Shown: positions 34,573 to 43,597 of the stretch, piece by piece
Position numbering within the stretch: the stretch's first letter is position 1
How the letters are laid out: every line of letters starts with the position of its first letter
Origin: Mycolicibacterium sp. GF69
GTDB lineage: Bacteria > Actinomycetota > Actinomycetes > Mycobacteriales > Mycobacteriaceae
Direction: 5' to 3'
DNA: 64,000 nt
NCBI RefSeq assembly: GCF_003284965.1
Contig: NZ_QMEW01000007.1
Span: 1-64,000, forward strand
Translations under genes and position numbers: made by a program
The notes under the pieces: generated by a model
Seen by the model: only the letters and a program-made list of their open reading frames with translations
What the model was told of the DNA's origin: nothing
The model's database searches: none

Positions 34573-35694
34573 GTGTCAGCACAGCGCGCGCGGTCGGCGG
34601 TCGTCGCCGACCACCGTTCCGCGCATCCCAACCTTTCCGGTGTACCCGGGTGGGGCGCTGTTTTGATCGCGATCACCGCGACCACGATCGGGTTCGCGTT
34701 CGACGCTGGATCGGGCAGCAGAGAACTCAGCTCCGTTTTCGCCGCATGCTTCGTGCTCGGCTGCCTCGCGGCGGTACTGGCGGTTCGGCAGCAGGCGGTG
34801 TTCACCGCGGTGATCCAGCCACCGCTGCTGTTGTTCGTCAGCGTGCCGGGGGCCTACTTCCTGTTCACCGGTGGGCAGTTCACCGGGGTGAAGGATCTGG
34901 CGATCAACTGCGGCTATCCGCTGATCGAGCGCTTCCCGCTGATGTTCTTCACCACGGCGGCCGTGCTGTTGATCGGGATGGGCCGCTGGTACGTCGGCAT
35001 GTCGACCCGCCGCGCTTCCCCCCAGCGCGCCGACGACGATCGCCAGGAGTCGCAACCCGCTCTGGTGGCGGCGTTGACGGCGTCGACGGCCAAGGTCTCT
35101 TCGCTGATCTCGCAAATGCTCGAGCGCTTGCGCCCCGACGAGGACGAAGAGGCGCCCGCCCCCCCGCGGCGCAGGCGTCCCGAGAGCGCGAGCCGGCCCG
35201 CGCGAACCGGCAGAACGTCAGCCCGAACCGGCAGAGCGGCGCCGAGCCGCAGCGGCCGGCCCGCGAGCCGGACCACGCCATCGCGGTCGCGTCACGTGCG
35301 GCCACCCGAGACCGAGATCATCGAGCCGGTCGCCGAGCGTCCGCGACGCACCCGCTCGGGCATGCACGCCGAGGCGCCGCCGCCGCCCGGCGAGCCTAGG
35401 CGCAGGCCCCGCCCGGCCAATCCCCGTCAGCCCGGTCCGCCCCCGTCCGACCGGCGCGCCGGCTACGACCGCAAGGGTTACGACCGCAGCGGTGATCGTC
35501 CCGAGCGTCGTCGCCGCTTCGACGACTACCAGCCCCGCGAGCCGCACGGCAGAAACGGGTCGGGCAACGGCACGCACCACCCCATCTCGCGGGTGCGCTA
35601 TCGGGGCGAGGAAGCCGACGACAGGGCGGAGTACCGCACGCGCCGCCGGCCGTCTCGCGACTGGGAAGCCGACTCCTGGGAGTACGACATCTGA
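34573..35694 (+). CDS. DUF6542-like membrane protein with basic tail
   Basis: 373-residue protein. The N-terminal 150 residues contain four hydrophobic helices (WGAVLIAITATTIGFAFDAG; SVFAACFVLGCLAAVLAV; PPLLLFVSVPGAYFLF; MFFTTAAVLLIGMGRWYVG). The rest is a long, disordered, Arg/Pro-rich cytosolic tail with repeated short basic motifs (RTGRTSARTGRAAPSRSGR; YDRKGYDRSGDR). The start is GTG 34573. By position it corresponds to M. tuberculosis Rv1111c, between ychF and ispH. The tail looks fit for nucleic-acid or acidic-partner binding, which is inference. Confidence 0.85.
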   Translation: MSAQRARSAVVADHRSAHPNLSGVPGWGAVLIAITATTIGFAFDAGSGSRELSSVFAACFVLGCLAAVLAVRQQAVFTAVIQPPLLLFVSVPGAYFLFTGGQFTGVKDLAINCGYPLIERFPLMFFTTAAVLLIGMGRWYVGMSTRRASPQRADDDRQESQPALVAALTASTAKVSSLISQMLERLRPDEDEEAPAPPRRRRPESASRPARTGRTSARTGRAAPSRSGRPASRTTPSRSRHVRPPETEIIEPVAERPRRTRSGMHAEAPPPPGEPRRRPRPANPRQPGPPPSDRRAGYDRKGYDRSGDRPERRRRFDDYQPREPHGRNGSGNGTHHPISRVRYRGEEADDRAEYRTRRRPSRDWEADSWEYDI

Positions 35695-35711
35695 AGCTGC
35701 CGCAAGGGCGG

Positions 35712-36713
35712 CTAAGCGCGGGCCGGACGGATCTCTCTCGGTAACGCGAAAACCAACGTTTCGTTGGCCGTCGTGACCGGCTGCACGACGTCGTATCCGT
35801 ACTCGGCCAGCCGCTCCAGCACGCCGCGCACCAGAATTTCGGGCACCGAGGCACCGGAGGTGATGCCGACCGTTGTCACGCCGTCCAGCCACGCGGGGTC
35901 GATGTCGTCGGCGTAGTCGACGAGGTGGGCGGCGTCCGAGCCGGCGCCCAGCGCGACCTCCACCAGGCGCACGGAGTTCGACGAGTTGCGCGAACCGACG
36001 ACGATCACCAGCTCACATTCGGGAGCCATCGCCTTGACCGCCACCTGGCGGTTCTGGGTGGCGTAACAGATGTCGTCGCTCGGCGGGTCCTGCAGGGTCG
36101 GGAACTTCTCCCGCAACCGGCGCACCGTCTCCATCGTCTCGTCGACGCTCAGCGTGGTCTGCGACAGCCAGATGACCTTGCTCTCGTCGCGCACTGTCAC
36201 GCTGTCGACGGAGTCCGGCCCGTCGACGAGCTGGACGTGGTCGGGTGCCTCGCCGGCGGTGCCGATGACCTCCTCATGTCCCTCGTGGCCGATCAGCAGG
36301 ATGTCGTAGTCGTCGCGGGCGAACCGCTTGGCCTCGTTGTGCACCTTGGTGACCAGCGGGCAGGTCGCGTCGATGACCTTGAGGTCGCGCTCCTTGGCCG
36401 TCTGGTGCACGGTCGGGGCCACACCGTGGGCGGAGAACACCACGATCGCGCCCTCGGGCACCTCGTCGGTCTCGTCGACGAAGACGGCGCCCGCTTTGGC
36501 CAGCGTCTCGACGACATGCCGGTTGTGCACGATCTCGTGGCGCACGTAGACCGGAGCGCCGTGCTTTTCCAGCGCACGCTCGACGGTCTCGACCGCACGA
36601 TCCACGCCCGCGCAGTAACCGCGCGGTTCGGCCAGCAGCACGCGCTTGCCCGTCACGCCACCGGTGACCGAGCTGGAGGCGCCCGGAATCCCCATGTTGA
36701 TAGTCGGTGGCAT
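35712..36713 (-). CDS. ispH: 4-hydroxy-3-methylbut-2-enyl diphosphate reductase IspH
   Basis: 333-residue iron-sulfur enzyme, last step of the MEP isoprenoid pathway, making IPP and DMAPP from HMBPP. The three cluster cysteines are C34 ([11 protein letters not shown]), C118 (DATCPLV) and C216 ([11 protein letters not shown]). The substrate motifs HEGHEE and SRNSSNS are present. The start ATG 36713 is chosen; M7 is possible. Convergent with the DUF6542-like gene and divergent from the lipid-droplet protein gene. Equivalent to the LytB gene of Rv1110. Confidence 0.95.
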   Translation of the reverse strand: MPPTINMGIPGASSSVTGGVTGKRVLLAEPRGYCAGVDRAVETVERALEKHGAPVYVRHEIVHNRHVVETLAKAGAVFVDETDEVPEGAIVVFSAHGVAPTVHQTAKERDLKVIDATCPLVTKVHNEAKRFARDDYDILLIGHEGHEEVIGTAGEAPDHVQLVDGPDSVDSVTVRDESKVIWLSQTTLSVDETMETVRRLREKFPTLQDPPSDDICYATQNRQVAVKAMAPECELVIVVGSRNSSNSVRLVEVALGAGSDAAHLVDYADDIDPAWLDGVTTVGITSGASVPEILVRGVLERLAEYGYDVVQPVTTANETLVFALPREIRPARA

Positions 36714-36778
36714 GGCTCCAGGGTACGCATCGGCAGCCCTCCCGGACCAGCCGAGACGCCCGCCGTAGGCTGGGGGCC

Positions 36779-37348
36779 ATGGCAACCGCACCGTATGGGG
36801 TCCGTCTGCTGGTTGGCGCGGCGGTAACCGCCATCGAGGAAACCCGCAAGCTGCCCCAGACCATCCTGATGTACCCGATGACCGTCGTCAGTCAGCTCGC
36901 ACACCTGGTGATGAAGGTCCAGCAGGACGTCGCCGACCTGGTGAACCGGGGTGACGAGACGCTCGAGTCGATCTTCCCGCCCAAAGACGAACAGCCCGAG
37001 TGGGCGACCTTCGACGAGGATCTCGACGATTCCGATGCCGGCGCCTCCACGGCTCCCACCGACGGCGAACGCATGACCGAGGGCCGGTTCGCCCTGTTCA
37101 GCAACGGTGAGCCGCAGGCATCGGCCGTGGGCGACGGCGACGACCCGGCGCTGGCGATCGGTGAGGCGCCCGAGGTCGTGGCGGACCTCGACTACGAGTC
37201 GCTCACGCTGGCCCAGTTGCGGGCACGGTTGAACACGCTGCGCGTGGCCGACCTCGAGGCGCTGCTGGCCTATGAAGAGGCCACCAAGGGCCGCGCACCG
37301 TTCCAGACGCTGCTCGCCAACAGGATCACCCGCGCGTCCGCGAAGTGA
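36779..37348 (+). CDS. Lipid droplet-associated protein (Rv1109c-like)
   Basis: 189-residue protein. The N-terminus ([44 protein letters not shown]) is amphipathic, followed by an acidic, disordered middle and a C-terminal helical pair ([45 protein letters not shown]). The gene matches the Rv1109c position, a product usually annotated as lipid droplet-associated. Its stop overlaps the xseA start (GTGA at 37345-37348), so it is translationally coupled to exonuclease VII. Confidence 0.85.
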   Translation: MATAPYGVRLLVGAAVTAIEETRKLPQTILMYPMTVVSQLAHLVMKVQQDVADLVNRGDETLESIFPPKDEQPEWATFDEDLDDSDAGASTAPTDGERMTEGRFALFSNGEPQASAVGDGDDPALAIGEAPEVVADLDYESLTLAQLRARLNTLRVADLEALLAYEEATKGRAPFQTLLANRITRASAK

Positions 37349-38583
37349 CCGACTCGGAGCAGGGCCAGTCCCCGGATAACCCGTATCCGGTCCGCTCCGT
37401 CTCGATGAAGATCAAGGATTGGATCGAGCGACTCGGCACGGTCTGGGTCGAGGGGCAGGTCGCTCAGTTGTCGACGCGGCCGAACTCCGGCACCGCCTAC
37501 ATCACCCTGCGTGACCCGTCGGTGGACATGTCGCTGTCGGTAACCTGCCCTCGTGAACTCGTGCTCAATGCGCCGGTGAAACTCACCGAGGGCACCCGGG
37601 TCGTCATGCTGGGGCGGCCGAACTTCTTCGTCGGCCGGGGATCGTTTTCCTTGCGCGTCAACCAGATTCGCGCGGTGGGAATGGGCGAGCTGTTGGCGCG
37701 CATCGAACGCCTGCGCCAGCTGTTGGCTGCGGAGGGGCTGTTCGACCCGCGGCTCAAGCGGCCAATTCCGTTCCTGCCGAACACCATCGGCCTCATCACG
37801 AGCCGCGGCAGTCACGCCGAGCACGACGTGATCTCGGTCGCCACCAACCGTTGGCCCGCGGTGCGGTTCGCCGTCCGCAACACCGCCGTGCAGGGCCCCA
37901 ACACCGTGCCTCAAGTGGTCGAGGCGCTGCGCGGACTCGACGCCGACCCCGCCGTCGACGTCATCGTCATCGCCCGCGGCGGCGGCAGCGTCGAGGATCT
38001 GCTGCCCTTCTATGACGAGACGCTGTGCCGCGAGATCGCGAAATGCACGACGCCGGTGGTCAGCGCGATCGGTCACGAACCCGACAGCCCGCTGTGCGAT
38101 CTGGTCGCCGATCTGCGCGCGGCGACACCGACCGACGCGGCCAAGCGCATCGTTCCCGACGCCGCCGCCGAGCAGGAGCTCATCACCGACCTGTGCCGGC
38201 GCGGTGGGCGCGCGCTGCGTAACTGGGTGCATCGCGAGCAGCACCTGCTCGACCAGCTGCGCAGCCGGCCCGTGTTGGCACAACCACTTGCGGCGATCAC
38301 CGTGCGCGCCGACGAGGTAGACCGTGCGCGCACCACCGCCCGCCGCGATATCGCCCGACTGGTGGCTACGGAGACCGACCGCATCGGACATCTGTCGGCG
38401 CGGCTGAGCACACTGGGACCGGCCGCGACGCTCGCCCGCGGCTATGCGGTGGTGCAGACGATGCCCCAGGGCGCCGTGCTGCGGACGACGGCCGACGCCC
38501 CGAACGGAACGCAGTTGCGGGTGCGGGTGGCCGACGGTGCGATCACCGCCGTGAGCGACGGGCCCGAAGGGACGGCGAAATGA
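37345..38583 (+). CDS. xseA: Exodeoxyribonuclease VII large subunit
   Basis: 412-residue nuclease subunit. N-terminal OB-fold ([35 protein letters not shown], about 20-110), catalytic domain with [32 protein letters not shown] and [27 protein letters not shown], then a coiled-coil region. It degrades single-stranded DNA to oligonucleotides. The start is GTG 37345, overlapping the preceding stop; the stop overlaps the xseB start (ATGA). Confidence 0.95.
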   Translation: MTDSEQGQSPDNPYPVRSVSMKIKDWIERLGTVWVEGQVAQLSTRPNSGTAYITLRDPSVDMSLSVTCPRELVLNAPVKLTEGTRVVMLGRPNFFVGRGSFSLRVNQIRAVGMGELLARIERLRQLLAAEGLFDPRLKRPIPFLPNTIGLITSRGSHAEHDVISVATNRWPAVRFAVRNTAVQGPNTVPQVVEALRGLDADPAVDVIVIARGGGSVEDLLPFYDETLCREIAKCTTPVVSAIGHEPDSPLCDLVADLRAATPTDAAKRIVPDAAAEQELITDLCRRGGRALRNWVHREQHLLDQLRSRPVLAQPLAAITVRADEVDRARTTARRDIARLVATETDRIGHLSARLSTLGPAATLARGYAVVQTMPQGAVLRTTADAPNGTQLRVRVADGAITAVSDGPEGTAK

Positions 38584-38792
38584 AGCCTATTAGTGAACTG
38601 GGGTACGAAGAAGCGCGCGAAGAGCTGGTCGGCGTGGTTCAGCAGCTGGAGCAGGGCGGCCTCGACCTCGATGCGTCGCTGAAACTCTGGGAACGAGGCG
38701 AAGAACTCGCCAAACGCTGCGAAGAGCACTTAGCTGGAGCGCGTAAGCGGATCGAGGACGCGCTGGCCGCCAAAGAGCCGGGAGAATCTTGA
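38580..38792 (+). CDS. xseB: Exodeoxyribonuclease VII small subunit
   Basis: 70-residue helical subunit: [46 protein letters not shown] is the full family signature. Several small subunits bind each XseA coiled coil. Coupled to xseA by the ATGA overlap at 38580-38583. Confidence 0.95.
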   Translation: MKPISELGYEEAREELVGVVQQLEQGGLDLDASLKLWERGEELAKRCEEHLAGARKRIEDALAAKEPGES

Positions 38793-38826
38793 TACGGCAA
38801 CGTTCCAAGCTCAAAGGGGTCGAAAC

Positions 38827-38840
38827 TGTAACACGTTTCA
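38827..38840. promoter_or_regulatory. KstR-type operator before 3beta-HSD
   Basis: TGTAACACGTTTCA fits TNNAACNNGTTNNA at all fixed positions. It ends 3 bases before the first possible start codon (38844) and 15 before the second (38856), so a bound repressor would block initiation. The gene is a known steroid enzyme family, which strengthens the prediction. Confidence 0.75.
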
Positions 38841-38843
38841 GTT

Positions 38844-39977
38844 ATGCTGCCGGGCATGGGTGACGCAACGCTGACCACCGAACTCGGCCGGGTTCTCGTC
38901 ACGGGCGGGTCCGGGTTCGTCGGCGCCAACCTGGTGACCGAGTTGCTCGAACGCGGACACCACGTCCGCTCTTTCGATCGCGCGCCATCGCCGATACCGG
39001 CGCACCCGAGGCTCGAGGTGCTCGAGGGCGACATCTGCGACCTCGAGACGGTGGCGGCCGCCGTCGCCGGGGTCGACACCGTCTTCCATACCGCGGCCAT
39101 CATCGACCTGACGGGCGGCGGCGCGGTGAGCCGGGAGAGTCGCGAGCGCAGCTTCGCGATCAACGTCACCGGCACTGAGAACCTCGTGCGGGCGGCGCAG
39201 GCGGCCCGCGTCAAGCGGTTCGTCTACACCGCCTCCAACAGCGTGGTGATGGGCGGCAAGCAAATCTCCGGCGGCGACGAAACATTGCCGTACACCGAGC
39301 GATTCAACGACCTCTACACCGAGACGAAGGTCGCCGCGGAGAAGTTCGTGCTATCGCAGAACGGCGGCAAGGATGGGGGCGGGCTGCTGACGTGTTCGAT
39401 CAGGCCCAGCGGTATCTGGGGCCGCGGCGACCAGACGATGTTTCGCAAGGTGTTCGAGAGCGTACTCGCCGGACACGTCAAGGTGCTCGTCGGCAGCAAG
39501 AACGTCAAGCTCGACAATTCCTACGTGCACAACCTGATTCACGGTTTCATCCTCGCTGCCCAGCACCTCGTTCCTGGCGGCACCTCCCCCGGCCAGGCGT
39601 ACTTCATCAACGACGGCGAGCCGATCAACATGTTCGAGTTCTCGCGTCCCGTGGTCGAAGCATGCGGCCAGAAGTATCCGAAGTTCCGCGTGCCTGGCCG
39701 GCTGGTGTGGTTCGTCATGACGGTGTGGCAGTGGCTGCACTTCAAGTTCGGCGCGCCAAAGCCGATGATCGAACCGCTTGGCGTGGAACGGCTTTACCTC
39801 GACAACTACTTCTCCATCGCCAAGGCCGAACGCGACCTCGGCTACCAGCCGCTGTTCACCACCGAGCAGGCGATGGCCGAATGCCTGCCCTACTACGTCG
39901 ACCTCTTCCACCAGATGAAGAACGCGGGCGCCGAACCGGCGGTGAGCGTCGCCGCGGCCCCACCGCCCGAAGGCTGA
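38844..39977 (+). CDS. 3beta-hydroxysteroid dehydrogenase (Rv1106c-like)
   Basis: 377-residue extended SDR of the 3beta-HSD/isomerase type. NAD-binding GGSGFVG (21-27), HTAAIIDL, and catalytic Y158/K162 in YTETK. It oxidises cholesterol or pregnenolone at C3, giving the 4-en-3-one. The N-terminus MLPGMGDATLTTELGRVLVTGG closely follows my recollection of Rv1106c, so ATG 38844 is kept, although M5 (38856) is possible. The hydrophobic segment LVWFVMTVWQWLHFKF suggests membrane association. Preceded by a KstR box and the xseAB operon, matching the M. tuberculosis order. Confidence 0.93.
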   Translation: MLPGMGDATLTTELGRVLVTGGSGFVGANLVTELLERGHHVRSFDRAPSPIPAHPRLEVLEGDICDLETVAAAVAGVDTVFHTAAIIDLTGGGAVSRESRERSFAINVTGTENLVRAAQAARVKRFVYTASNSVVMGGKQISGGDETLPYTERFNDLYTETKVAAEKFVLSQNGGKDGGGLLTCSIRPSGIWGRGDQTMFRKVFESVLAGHVKVLVGSKNVKLDNSYVHNLIHGFILAAQHLVPGGTSPGQAYFINDGEPINMFEFSRPVVEACGQKYPKFRVPGRLVWFVMTVWQWLHFKFGAPKPMIEPLGVERLYLDNYFSIAKAERDLGYQPLFTTEQAMAECLPYYVDLFHQMKNAGAEPAVSVAAAPPPEG

Positions 39978-39989
39978 TCTTCAGAAGCG

Positions 39990-40718
39990 ATGCCTCAGTC
40001 ACGCTTCGTCGCGCATGGCGGCGCACGTCTGCACGTACTCGACTCCGGTGGGGACGATCGCGGCGCACCTCTCGTTTTCGTTCCCGGCTTCACCGATGTC
40101 GCCGACGATTACGTCGAGGTGGTGCCGCTGTTCGGCCGACGGACGCTGGTTGTCGACCTGCGTGGGCACGGGCGCAGCAGCAGTCCCGAAAGCGGTTACG
40201 ACTCAGGAACACTCGGGCGTGACGTCGGCGCGGTGATCGACGCGATCACCGACGGGCCAGTGCACCTGATGACGTTCTCCCGGGGCACGCCCTATGCGCT
40301 GATCTGGGCGCTCGAGCACCGTGAACGGGTCCGGTCGATATCCATCGGCGACTACGTGCCTCAGGAGATCATGCTGCCCGAAGACGTGTCGGCGTTTCTG
40401 TTGGACGGCCGGTGGCGGGGCACCGCGGTGCACGAGCGGATCAACCGCGCCGCGGGCGAAAAGACCTTCCGCGCGGCGCGCAGCCAGTCGTTCTGGGAAC
40501 CGCTGGCACAGTGGCAGCCACCGCTTCTGGTGGTGCGCAGCCCGAACAGCCCGTTGATTTCCGACGCCGCCTGGGACCGCTACCGAGAGTTGTTTCCGAC
40601 GGCAACGCTGCACGTGTTCGCCAACTCACCGCATGACATCTTCCGTCCCGACCGCGAGCGCTACCCCGCGCTGGTACGCGCGCACATCGACACCGTCGAC
40701 GCCGTCATCGACGGATGA
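39990..40718 (+). CDS. Alpha/beta hydrolase
   Basis: 242-residue hydrolase: oxyanion VPGFTD, nucleophile S97 in TFSRG (the first Gly of GxSxG is Thr), VVDLRGHGRSSSP strand and likely catalytic His in ANSPHDIFRP. It begins 12 bases after the 3beta-HSD gene on the same strand, so it is probably in the KstR-controlled transcript. The substrate could be an ester linked to steroid use, which is a guess from context. It is not part of the M. tuberculosis order at this place as I recall it. Confidence 0.85.
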   Translation: MPQSRFVAHGGARLHVLDSGGDDRGAPLVFVPGFTDVADDYVEVVPLFGRRTLVVDLRGHGRSSSPESGYDSGTLGRDVGAVIDAITDGPVHLMTFSRGTPYALIWALEHRERVRSISIGDYVPQEIMLPEDVSAFLLDGRWRGTAVHERINRAAGEKTFRAARSQSFWEPLAQWQPPLLVVRSPNSPLISDAAWDRYRELFPTATLHVFANSPHDIFRPDRERYPALVRAHIDTVDAVIDG

Positions 40719-40757
40719 GCGAATCCCCCGGCGGTCTCGGCTGGCGAAGCGCTAAGT

Positions 40758-40771
40758 TGAAACACGTTCTA
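40758..40771. promoter_or_regulatory. KstR-type operator before SDR pair
   Basis: TGAAACACGTTCTA fits TNNAACNNGTTNNA at every fixed position, 23 bases upstream of the first SDR start (40795). This is the third such site in the window. Confidence 0.72.
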
Positions 40772-40794
40772 CTCGCCGTCGAAAGGGCAACTGT

Positions 40795-41562
40795 ATGGGC
40801 AACGGGCGCACCGCGATAGTCATCGGCGCGGCGTCGGGCATCGGCTGGGCGACCGCACGAGCACTTGCCGCCGAAGGTGACCGGGTGACGCTCGCCGACC
40901 GCAACGCCGACGGGGTCCGGCAACGCGCCGCCGAACTCGGCGACCCACACGTCGCCGCGGAAGTCGAGGTCACCGACGAGGTGTCCGTCCAGCGCCTGTT
41001 CGAGGAAACCGGACCGCTCGACATCGTCGTCAACTGCGCCGGTTTCGGCAGCCTCGGGCTGATCACCGACCTGGCGGTCGAGGAGTTCCGGTCGGTGGTC
41101 GACGTCTGTCTCACCGGGGGGTTCATCGTCGCCAAGTACGCCGGGCGACACCTCCGCGCAGGCGGATCACTGGTTTCGATCAGTTCCCTCAACGGCCGCC
41201 AACCGGCGGTCGGCATGAGCGCCTACTGCTCGGCCAAGGCGGGATTGTCCATGCTGACACAGGTCGCCGCACTCGAGATGGGCCCGCGGGGCATCCGCGT
41301 CAACGCTGTCTCCCCCGGCTTCGTCGAGACGCCGCTCACCGAAGGGTCGTCGCTCATTCCGGGCCTCGTCGAGGACTACGTCGACAACACGGCACTCGGT
41401 CGCGCGGGCCGACCGGAGGAAATCGCCGACGCGGTGCTGTTCCTGTGTTCTGAGAAGGCCGGCTGGCTGACCGGTGAAGTGCTCGACCTCAACGGCGGCG
41501 CGCACCTGAAGAAGTATCCCGACGTGCTCGGCCACGTCATGAAATTAGCGGAGTCCGAATGA
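40795..41562 (+). CDS. Short-chain dehydrogenase/reductase (first of pair)
   Basis: 255-residue classical SDR. Cofactor motif GAASGIG (11-17), NCAGFGS, catalytic S130/Y143/K147 (SISS... YCSAK), and the C-terminal FLCSEKAGWLTGEVLDLNGG. The acidic ADRNAD after beta-2 suggests NAD(H) preference. Probably oxidises or reduces a hydroxyl/ketone of a lipid or steroid. It has a KstR-type box upstream, and its stop overlaps the second SDR start (ATGA). Confidence 0.9.
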   Translation: MGNGRTAIVIGAASGIGWATARALAAEGDRVTLADRNADGVRQRAAELGDPHVAAEVEVTDEVSVQRLFEETGPLDIVVNCAGFGSLGLITDLAVEEFRSVVDVCLTGGFIVAKYAGRHLRAGGSLVSISSLNGRQPAVGMSAYCSAKAGLSMLTQVAALEMGPRGIRVNAVSPGFVETPLTEGSSLIPGLVEDYVDNTALGRAGRPEEIADAVLFLCSEKAGWLTGEVLDLNGGAHLKKYPDVLGHVMKLAESE

Positions 41563-42386
41563 GTTTCGCCGGAAAGCAGGCGATCGTCACCGGTGCCGGA
41601 TCAGGCATCGGCGCCGCGTTGTGCCGCGCGCTGGTCGCGGCGGGCGCCGAGGTGCTGTGCACCGACGTCGACGGCGACGCGGCCGACCGGACCGCGGCTC
41701 CCTTAGGCGGCCGGGCCCGGGCGGCGCGCCTCGACGTGACCGACGCGGCCGCGGTACAGGATGCCGTCGACGAGGTGGTGAGCCGGACCGGCCGGCTCGA
41801 CCTGATGTTCAACAACGCCGGAATCGTCTGGGGCGGCGACACCGAACTGCTGACGCTGGACCAGTGGAACGCGATCATCGACGTCAACATCCGCGGCGTC
41901 GTGCACGGCATCGCGGCCACCTACCCGCTGATGGTGCGCCAAGGCCACGGCCACATCGTCAACACCGCGTCGATGGCGGGCCTGACCGCGGCCGGGCAGG
42001 TCACCAGTTATGTGATGACCAAACACGCCGTCGTCGGCCTGAGCCTGGCGCTGCGCAGCGAGGCGGCCGCCCGCGGCATCGGTGTCCTGGCCGTCTGTCC
42101 GGCCGCCGTCGAGACTCCGATCCTGGACAAGGGTTCGGTCGGCGGCTTCGTCGGCCGCGACTACTTCCTGCAAGCCCAGGGCGGCAAACCCTACGACGCC
42201 GACCGCCTCGCCCGCGACGTGCTGCGCGCCGTCGAGAAGAACAAACCCCTTCTGGTCAAACCCCGCATCGCGCATGCGCAGTGGATGTTCGCGCGGCTGG
42301 CGCCTGCGCTGATGAACCGGGTGTCGATGCGGTTCATTGCCGACCAACGCGCCAAACAAGCGCAAGTGAGGTCTGACACGCGGTAG
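41559..42386 (+). CDS. Short-chain dehydrogenase/reductase (second of pair)
   Basis: 275-residue classical SDR. GAGSGIG cofactor motif (12-18), NNAGIV, catalytic S138/Y151/K155 (TASMAG... YVMTK). The C-terminal extension (EKNKPLLVKPRIAHAQWMFARLAPALMNRVSMRFI) is common to a mycobacterial SDR group. Translationally coupled to the first SDR, so both should respond to the KstR box. The AI-2E gene starts 12 bases later and may be read through. Confidence 0.9.
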   Translation: MSFAGKQAIVTGAGSGIGAALCRALVAAGAEVLCTDVDGDAADRTAAPLGGRARAARLDVTDAAAVQDAVDEVVSRTGRLDLMFNNAGIVWGGDTELLTLDQWNAIIDVNIRGVVHGIAATYPLMVRQGHGHIVNTASMAGLTAAGQVTSYVMTKHAVVGLSLALRSEAAARGIGVLAVCPAAVETPILDKGSVGGFVGRDYFLQAQGGKPYDADRLARDVLRAVEKNKPLLVKPRIAHAQWMFARLAPALMNRVSMRFIADQRAKQAQVRSDTR

Positions 42387-42397
42387 ACATAGCGCCA

Positions 42398-43597
42398 ATG
42401 GCTACCGAGTTCTCGCTCCCTCAGCGCCGTGCCCTGGCCGTCGCGACCGTCGTCGCGGTCTTGTTCGGCGCGTACTTCCTGCGCAGGTATTTCATTCTGA
42501 TCGTGGTGGCCGCCGTCGCCGCCTACCTGTTCTCACCGCTGTACATGAGGCTCAACAAGCGAATGGGCAGCGGGTTCTCGGCGACACTGACGCTGCTCGC
42601 CGCGCTCGCGGCGGTGATCGTGCCGTTGAGCCTGTTCGTGACGCTGGCCATCGTGCAGATCACGACGATGGTAGAGCGGGTGGCCGAGTGGGTCGGCCGC
42701 ACAGACCTGTCCGCGCTGGGCGATCGTTCGCTGCGGTTCGTCAACGACCTGTTACGCCGGGTGCCGTTTGTCGACACCACGGTCACCCCGGAGTCGCTGC
42801 GCGGTTCGATGACGACGATCGCCCAGGACGCCGGCCAGTGGCTGCTGGGGCTGCTGCAGGGCGCGGCGGGCGGCCTGTTCGGCGGTGTCACCTCCGCGAT
42901 CCTGTTCCTGTACGTGTTCATCTCGCTGCTGACGAACCGCGACCGGGTGGTGACGATCGCCCGCCAACTCAACCCCCTCGGCGAGGACGTCACCGACGTC
43001 TATATGGCCAAGATGGGCGCGATGGTGAAGGGCACCGTCATGGGCCAGTTCGTAATCGCGGTGTGCCAAGGCGTCGCCGGTGCGGGATCTATCTATCTGG
43101 CCGGCTTCCACCAGGGTTTCTTCCTGTTCGCCGTATTGCTGTCCGCGCTGTCGGTCATCCCCCTAGGCAGCGGTATCGTGACGATCCCCTTCGGCATCGG
43201 AATGATCCTGTTCGGCAACGTCTTCGGCGGCGTGTTCGTGGTTCTGTTCCACCTGATCGTGGTGACCAACATCGACAACTTCCTGCGTCCGATCCTGGTG
43301 CCGCGCGAGGCCCGCCTCGACGCGGCGCTAATGCTGCTCGCCGTGTTCGCCGGCATCAGTATGTTCGGCGCGTGGGGCATCATCATCGGGCCGGTGCTGA
43401 TGATCGTCATCGTCACGACCATCAGCGTGTACCTGGAGGAATACAAGGGCGTGCCGATGCAGCGCCCCGACACCACCGACGAGAAGCCCAAGCGCCGAAA
43501 CCCGTTCTGGTGGTTGGGTCGTCGGGTCAAACAGGCCACTGGCCATGACCCCGACTCCGACGCTGAGTCAGCCGACGCTAAGTCAGCTGCTCCTTGA
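42398..43597 (+). CDS. AI-2E family transporter (Rv1101c-like)
   Basis: 399-residue polytopic membrane protein with about eight helices (ALAVATVVAVLFGAYFL; LLAALAAVIVPLSLFVTLAIV; GGVTSAILFLYVFISLL; GFFLFAVLLSALSVIPLGSG; GGVFVVLFHLIVVTNIDNFLRP). The PxSGIV and VTNIDNFLRPILVPREARL signatures are those of the AI-2E/PerM family, including Na+/H+ antiporter and exporter members; the substrate here is unknown. The last 20 bases overlap the convergent dienelactone hydrolase gene. Confidence 0.92.
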   Translation: MATEFSLPQRRALAVATVVAVLFGAYFLRRYFILIVVAAVAAYLFSPLYMRLNKRMGSGFSATLTLLAALAAVIVPLSLFVTLAIVQITTMVERVAEWVGRTDLSALGDRSLRFVNDLLRRVPFVDTTVTPESLRGSMTTIAQDAGQWLLGLLQGAAGGLFGGVTSAILFLYVFISLLTNRDRVVTIARQLNPLGEDVTDVYMAKMGAMVKGTVMGQFVIAVCQGVAGAGSIYLAGFHQGFFLFAVLLSALSVIPLGSGIVTIPFGIGMILFGNVFGGVFVVLFHLIVVTNIDNFLRPILVPREARLDAALMLLAVFAGISMFGAWGIIIGPVLMIVIVTTISVYLEEYKGVPMQRPDTTDEKPKRRNPFWWLGRRVKQATGHDPDSDAESADAKSAAP

